From JAFNAG01 sp041501225 (GTDB taxonomy: Bacteria > Acidobacteriota > UBA6911), in NCBI GenBank assembly GCA_041501225.1, contig JBGQNR010000283.1:1-7373 (forward strand): a DNA stretch of 7,373 nucleotides, written 5' to 3'. Shown here in pieces: positions 4,970 through 7,373 of this stretch (position 1 is its first letter; each line of letters begins with the position of its first letter). The position numbers were made by a program, and so were the translations under genes. The notes below the pieces were generated by a model, which saw only the letters and a list, made by a program, of their open reading frames with translations, was not told the DNA's origin and searched no databases.

Positions 4970-6004
4970 ATGGTTATGGCTTCGTTTATTGAGCAGGCGC
5001 GGAATCGGATCGGCTTGCTGCGCAGCTACCTGGGCAGGCAGGCGCGCGTGCCTGGCGGCCCGCTGACGCTCGCGATTGAAAGCACTGCCAAGTGCAATCT
5101 GTTCTGCCCGATGTGTCCGCGGGAATACCTCTATTTCCCGCCCAAGGACATGGAGCTTCCCCTGTTCCAGAAGATCATCGACGAAGCTAAGGATTTCCTG
5201 GAATTTGCCGTGCCCTACGGATGTGGCGAGCCGCTGCTGAATCCTGAAATCTATGACATGATCGCCTATTGTAAGAAGCTCGGAGTCCCGACCGGGATTT
5301 CGACCAATGCCACGGTTCTGTCGGAAGCGGCCAGCCGCAAGCTGATCTCCGCCGGGCTCGACTACATCATTTTTGCCTTTGATGGGGCCACGCCGGAGAC
5401 CTTCGAAAAATACCGGAAGGGCGCCAGTTTCGACAAAGTGCGCAACAACATCCTTACTTTCCTGCGTGTGAAGAAGGAGATGAAATCGCGGATCTTCTGC
5501 ATCATCCAGGTCGTCAAGCTCAAGGATAATGTGCATGAGCTGCCGGACCTGGTGCGCATGTGGAGAGTGGATGGAATCAACGAAGTGCGCATCAAGAAGG
5601 ACGAGGTCCACAACGAAGGGAGCGCCATACCGGGAGACCGTGGGTCGCGGCCGCCGTTGCGGCATCCGTGCTATCTGCTCTGGCGCGGCCCCATGTACAT
5701 ACACTACGATGGAACGGTGTTTCCCTGCTGCTACATTTATCCGAACGAGCCGATCGGGAATATCAAAAAAGAGGCTTTCGCGGATATTTGGAACTCCGAC
5801 AGGATGGTGCAACTGCGCGAGGCGCACATTCGGGGCGATCTCAGCCGGTATGCACCGTGTCAGAACTGTTCCGCCGCCCGGCCCAGGCTGGCGGTGACGG
5901 CCGCCAGTTTTATGATCAATACCCACACGGTGAGAAAGGCCATACCTTTTTTCGAGCGCCTGGCGCAAATGCGCAATATTTCTGTTTTTGAAACATTAAA
6001 ATAG
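4970..6004 (+). CDS. Radical SAM/SPASM-domain protein of unknown substrate
   Basis: A 344-aa protein. The radical SAM core (about 32-215) has the cluster motif C42-x3-C46-x2-C49 (AKCNLFCPMCPRE), followed by GCGEPLLNP (84-92), a variant of the GGEP motif that binds SAM, and TNATVLS (112-118). The C-terminal SPASM-type region has C234 (HPCYLLWRG), C253/C254 (GTVFPCC), GNIKKE and IWNSDRM, then C297-x2-C300 (CQNC), consistent with one auxiliary [4Fe-4S] cluster. Such enzymes modify peptides, sugars or other substrates by radical chemistry; the substrate is not evident and no precursor peptide gene is visible beside it. Start: ATG 4970 or ATG 4976, both with only weak ribosome binding sites. A DUF2203 gene follows after 17 bp. 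Confidence 0.9.
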   Translation: MVMASFIEQARNRIGLLRSYLGRQARVPGGPLTLAIESTAKCNLFCPMCPREYLYFPPKDMELPLFQKIIDEAKDFLEFAVPYGCGEPLLNPEIYDMIAYCKKLGVPTGISTNATVLSEAASRKLISAGLDYIIFAFDGATPETFEKYRKGASFDKVRNNILTFLRVKKEMKSRIFCIIQVVKLKDNVHELPDLVRMWRVDGINEVRIKKDEVHNEGSAIPGDRGSRPPLRHPCYLLWRGPMYIHYDGTVFPCCYIYPNEPIGNIKKEAFADIWNSDRMVQLREAHIRGDLSRYAPCQNCSAARPRLAVTAASFMINTHTVRKAIPFFERLAQMRNISVFETLK

Positions 6005-6021
6005 CCTTGAGGTTGCACTCG

Positions 6022-6423
6022 ATGCCCAACCACCCTGTCAAAGCTTTTAACTTTGTCGAAGTCAATCAACTCATTCCCAAGATCTCAAATCTGACGGAGG
6101 AGGTGATCCAGGAACTCGACAGCATTCGGCGACGGAACGCTCCGGAGGAGGAGGCCGGAGGCGGATCGATATCGGACATGATTTTGAAAGAGGTGGAAGA
6201 GGCTCTCCAGGCATGGTCGGACCGCATCATTGAGTTGGGGGGCCAGCCGAAAGGTTACTTCACCGTGGATTTCCAGTCTATCGATCCCGAAATGCTCTAT
6301 TGCTGGAATTACGGCGAGGACAAGATCTGTTATACGCACAAGGTTTGGGAAAATTTCAGTCACCGGCGCCCGCTCACGGAAAGCATCGATGCTTCGGGGG
6401 AGCATATGAAGTGGGTGAACTGA
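6022..6423 (+). CDS. DUF2203 family protein
   Basis: A 133-aa protein of the DUF2203 family, whose function is unknown. The N-terminal half (about 8-75) is predicted mostly helical and charged, beginning KAFNFVEVNQLIPKI. The C-terminal signature is clear: ELGGQPKGYFTVDFQ, then LYCWNYGEDKICYTHKVWENFSHRRPL (71-118), which matches the family's 'G-DF...CW..GE..I.yWH....F..R.pl' pattern, except that the usual Trp-His appears as Thr-His. I choose ATG 6022, which has TTGAGG (6007-6012) 9 nt ahead; a TTG at 6007 is in frame but lacks a ribosome binding site. It lies between the radical SAM gene and map at short distances, so it is probably co-transcribed with both. No signal peptide or membrane segment. 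Confidence 0.85.
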   Translation: MPNHPVKAFNFVEVNQLIPKISNLTEEVIQELDSIRRRNAPEEEAGGGSISDMILKEVEEALQAWSDRIIELGGQPKGYFTVDFQSIDPEMLYCWNYGEDKICYTHKVWENFSHRRPLTESIDASGEHMKWVN

Positions 6424-6468
6424 TATACTGGTGGGGGTGTTCGGCTTGCGGGACGCGGGGAGTGCGCA

Positions 6469-7218
6469 ATGGTCACGTTGAAGTCAAGACGTGAAATAGA
6501 AATCATGAGAGATGCCGGCAGGATCGTGGCCGAAGTCCTGCAGATTTTGCGGACTAACTGCAAAACAGGTGCTACAACACGCGATTTGGATCGGATTGCT
6601 GAAGAAGAGACCCTCAAACGAAATGGGCGCCCGGCATTCAAAGGGTACAGGGGGTACCCGGGCAGCCTGTGTGCCTCGGTAAATCAGGAGGTTGTCCACG
6701 GCATTCCCGGAATCCGGGAGTTGAAAGAAGGGGACATCATCGGCTTGGACTTCGGCGTTGTCTATCGCGGCTATTACGGCGACGCCTCGATCACGGTGGC
6801 CATCGGACAGACCAGCCCGGAAGTGCAGGCCTTGCTCCGTGTGACAGAGGAGTGCCTCTATCTTGGGATCGAACAGGCCGTGGTCGGCAACCACCTGGTT
6901 GACATCTCACGCGCCATCCAGAACCACGCCGAATCTCATGGGTACACGCTGGTGAAAGAGCTGGGCGGGCATGGCATCGGCAAGCGCATGCACGAGGAGC
7001 CGATGGTGGTCAATTACGTCACCAATGGCCGGGGGATCAAACTCCAGCCGGGCCTCGTTCTGGCGCTGGAACCGATGGTTAACCTGGGCACCGACCGGGT
7101 AACCACGCTGGCAGATGGTTGGACCGTCGTGACTGCCGACGGGAAACCCTCGGCACATTTCGAGCACACCGTCGCCATCACCGAAAGCGGGCCGGAGATC
7201 CTGACTAAAGTTGTCTAG
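6469..7218 (+). CDS. map: Methionine aminopeptidase, type I
   Basis: A 249-aa pita-bread-fold enzyme that removes the N-terminal methionine from new proteins in the cytoplasm. The dimetal ligands are all present: D94 (GLDFG), D105 (GDASI), H168 (GGHGIG), E201 (LALEPM) and E232 (HFEHT), with the catalytic histidines H77 (EVVHGIPG) and H175 (KRMHEEP). There is no N-terminal zinc-finger extension, so it is the short bacterial type Ia. The start ATG 6469 has GGGGAG (6457-6462) 6 nt upstream. It follows the DUF2203 gene after 45 bp. It is not next to the usual secY/adk/infA cluster, so it may be a second map copy. Its stop TAG (7216-7218) lies inside the first bases of the 159-bp repeat. Confidence 0.97.
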   Translation: MVTLKSRREIEIMRDAGRIVAEVLQILRTNCKTGATTRDLDRIAEEETLKRNGRPAFKGYRGYPGSLCASVNQEVVHGIPGIRELKEGDIIGLDFGVVYRGYYGDASITVAIGQTSPEVQALLRVTEECLYLGIEQAVVGNHLVDISRAIQNHAESHGYTLVKELGGHGIGKRMHEEPMVVNYVTNGRGIKLQPGLVLALEPMVNLGTDRVTTLADGWTVVTADGKPSAHFEHTVAITESGPEILTKVV

Positions 7219-7373
7219 GAGCCCGTCCGAGAATTAGGAGGGGTCGCGCGTATGGGGCTTGCGAGGCGAGCTCAAGGCGCGAGGAGGAGGCGATGTCGGC
7301 GCACATCGTTGACGACGAGCAACGCGGAGATCGCGCCGCAAGCCCCATGCGCCCTTCGGGTTCCGGCGGCGCG
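7215..7373 (+). repeat. Right copy of the 159-bp inverted dispersed repeat (cut by the window end)
   Basis: Inverted match of 114-272, 152 of 159 bases identical with no indel; it probably continues beyond the window. It starts at CTAGGAG, which donates the map stop codon. The nested dyads are here too: arms CGTATGGGGCTTGCG (7249-7263) and CGCAAGCCCCATGCG (7337-7351) with one G-T type mismatch, and hairpin CGATGT (7291-7296) with ACATCG (7303-7308), centred within half a base of each other. It may work as the 3' structure of the map transcript, but there is no T-run in the visible part. Confidence 0.9.
7293..7373 (+). CDS. Partial small ORF in the right repeat (speculative)
   Basis: The counterpart of the 51-codon frame in the left repeat: ATG at 7293-7295 behind GAGGAGGAGG (7281-7290), open for 27 codons to the window end, product beginning MSAHIVDDEQRGD. 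It differs from the left copy at three residues, with no silent change. Real translation is unproven. Confidence 0.15.
   Translation, partial: MSAHIVDDEQRGDRAASPMRPSGSGGA

Noticed and set aside
4844..5968. 374-codon open frame antisense to the radical SAM gene
   Set aside because: Same reason: shadow of a well-supported gene, starting within it and running into the heptamer repeat.
114..7373. Composite transposon bounded by the inverted repeats
   Set aside because: No transposase lies in or beside the visible parts, the two copies are diverged, and the interior is ordinary core genes; dispersed copies explain it better.
1..7373. CRISPR array, toxin-antitoxin pair or phage defence system
   Set aside because: No regularly spaced repeats of 23 nt or more and no effector, nuclease-helicase or toxin family is seen; the Smr protein is a housekeeping-type nuclease as far as its context shows.

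Overview
The window looks like part of a chromosome (or a metagenome contig) from a GC-rich, free-living bacterium. Acidobacteriota or a neighbouring soil lineage is my best guess. That rests on the gene styles (a NuoB/NuoD pair without NuoC, a DUF2203 protein, a SPASM radical SAM protein) and on intergenic spaces loaded with palindromic and heptanucleotide repeats. No rRNA or other strong marker is present, so the placement is inference.

Layout. One gene lies on the minus strand at the left: an Smr-domain nuclease (269-976). A 583-bp divergent spacer follows, holding two unrelated inverted-repeat elements and a good sigma70-type promoter. To the right, seven genes all run on the plus strand: erpA-like Fe-S carrier (1560-1880) with its own terminator, folB (2030-2401), a MerR-family regulator with two C-terminal CxxC motifs (2480-2941), nuoB (3047-3520), nuoD (3529-4875), a radical SAM/SPASM enzyme (4970-6004), a DUF2203 protein (6022-6423) and map, type I methionine aminopeptidase (6469-7218).

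The most unusual structure is at the two ends. A 159-bp stretch (114-272) recurs in inverted orientation at 7215-7373 with 7 mismatches and no gaps. In both copies the recognisable repeat starts at CTAGGAG, and the TAG inside it is the stop codon of the adjacent gene (smr on the left, map on the right). Each copy has a concentric two-tier palindrome, and each has a small ORF behind a purine-rich Shine-Dalgarno-like run. No transposase is present, so this reads as a dispersed non-autonomous element placed exactly at gene 3' ends. The right copy runs off the window.

How the genes work together. ErpA-like protein delivers Fe-S clusters to apoproteins, and NuoB (N2 cluster) and the radical SAM enzyme are both Fe-S clients, but the terminator after erpA separates it from them. 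nuoB and nuoD are 8 bp apart and surely co-transcribed; they supply the quinone-site core of complex I, whose other subunits must be encoded elsewhere. The pair is bracketed by two different 7-nt-period repeats. Radical SAM, DUF2203 and map are closely spaced (17 and 45 bp gaps) and probably form one unit. Everything between the ends is mostly conserved housekeeping content. The novelty candidates are the end repeat, the intergenic palindromes, the enlarged NuoD and the orphan radical SAM protein.
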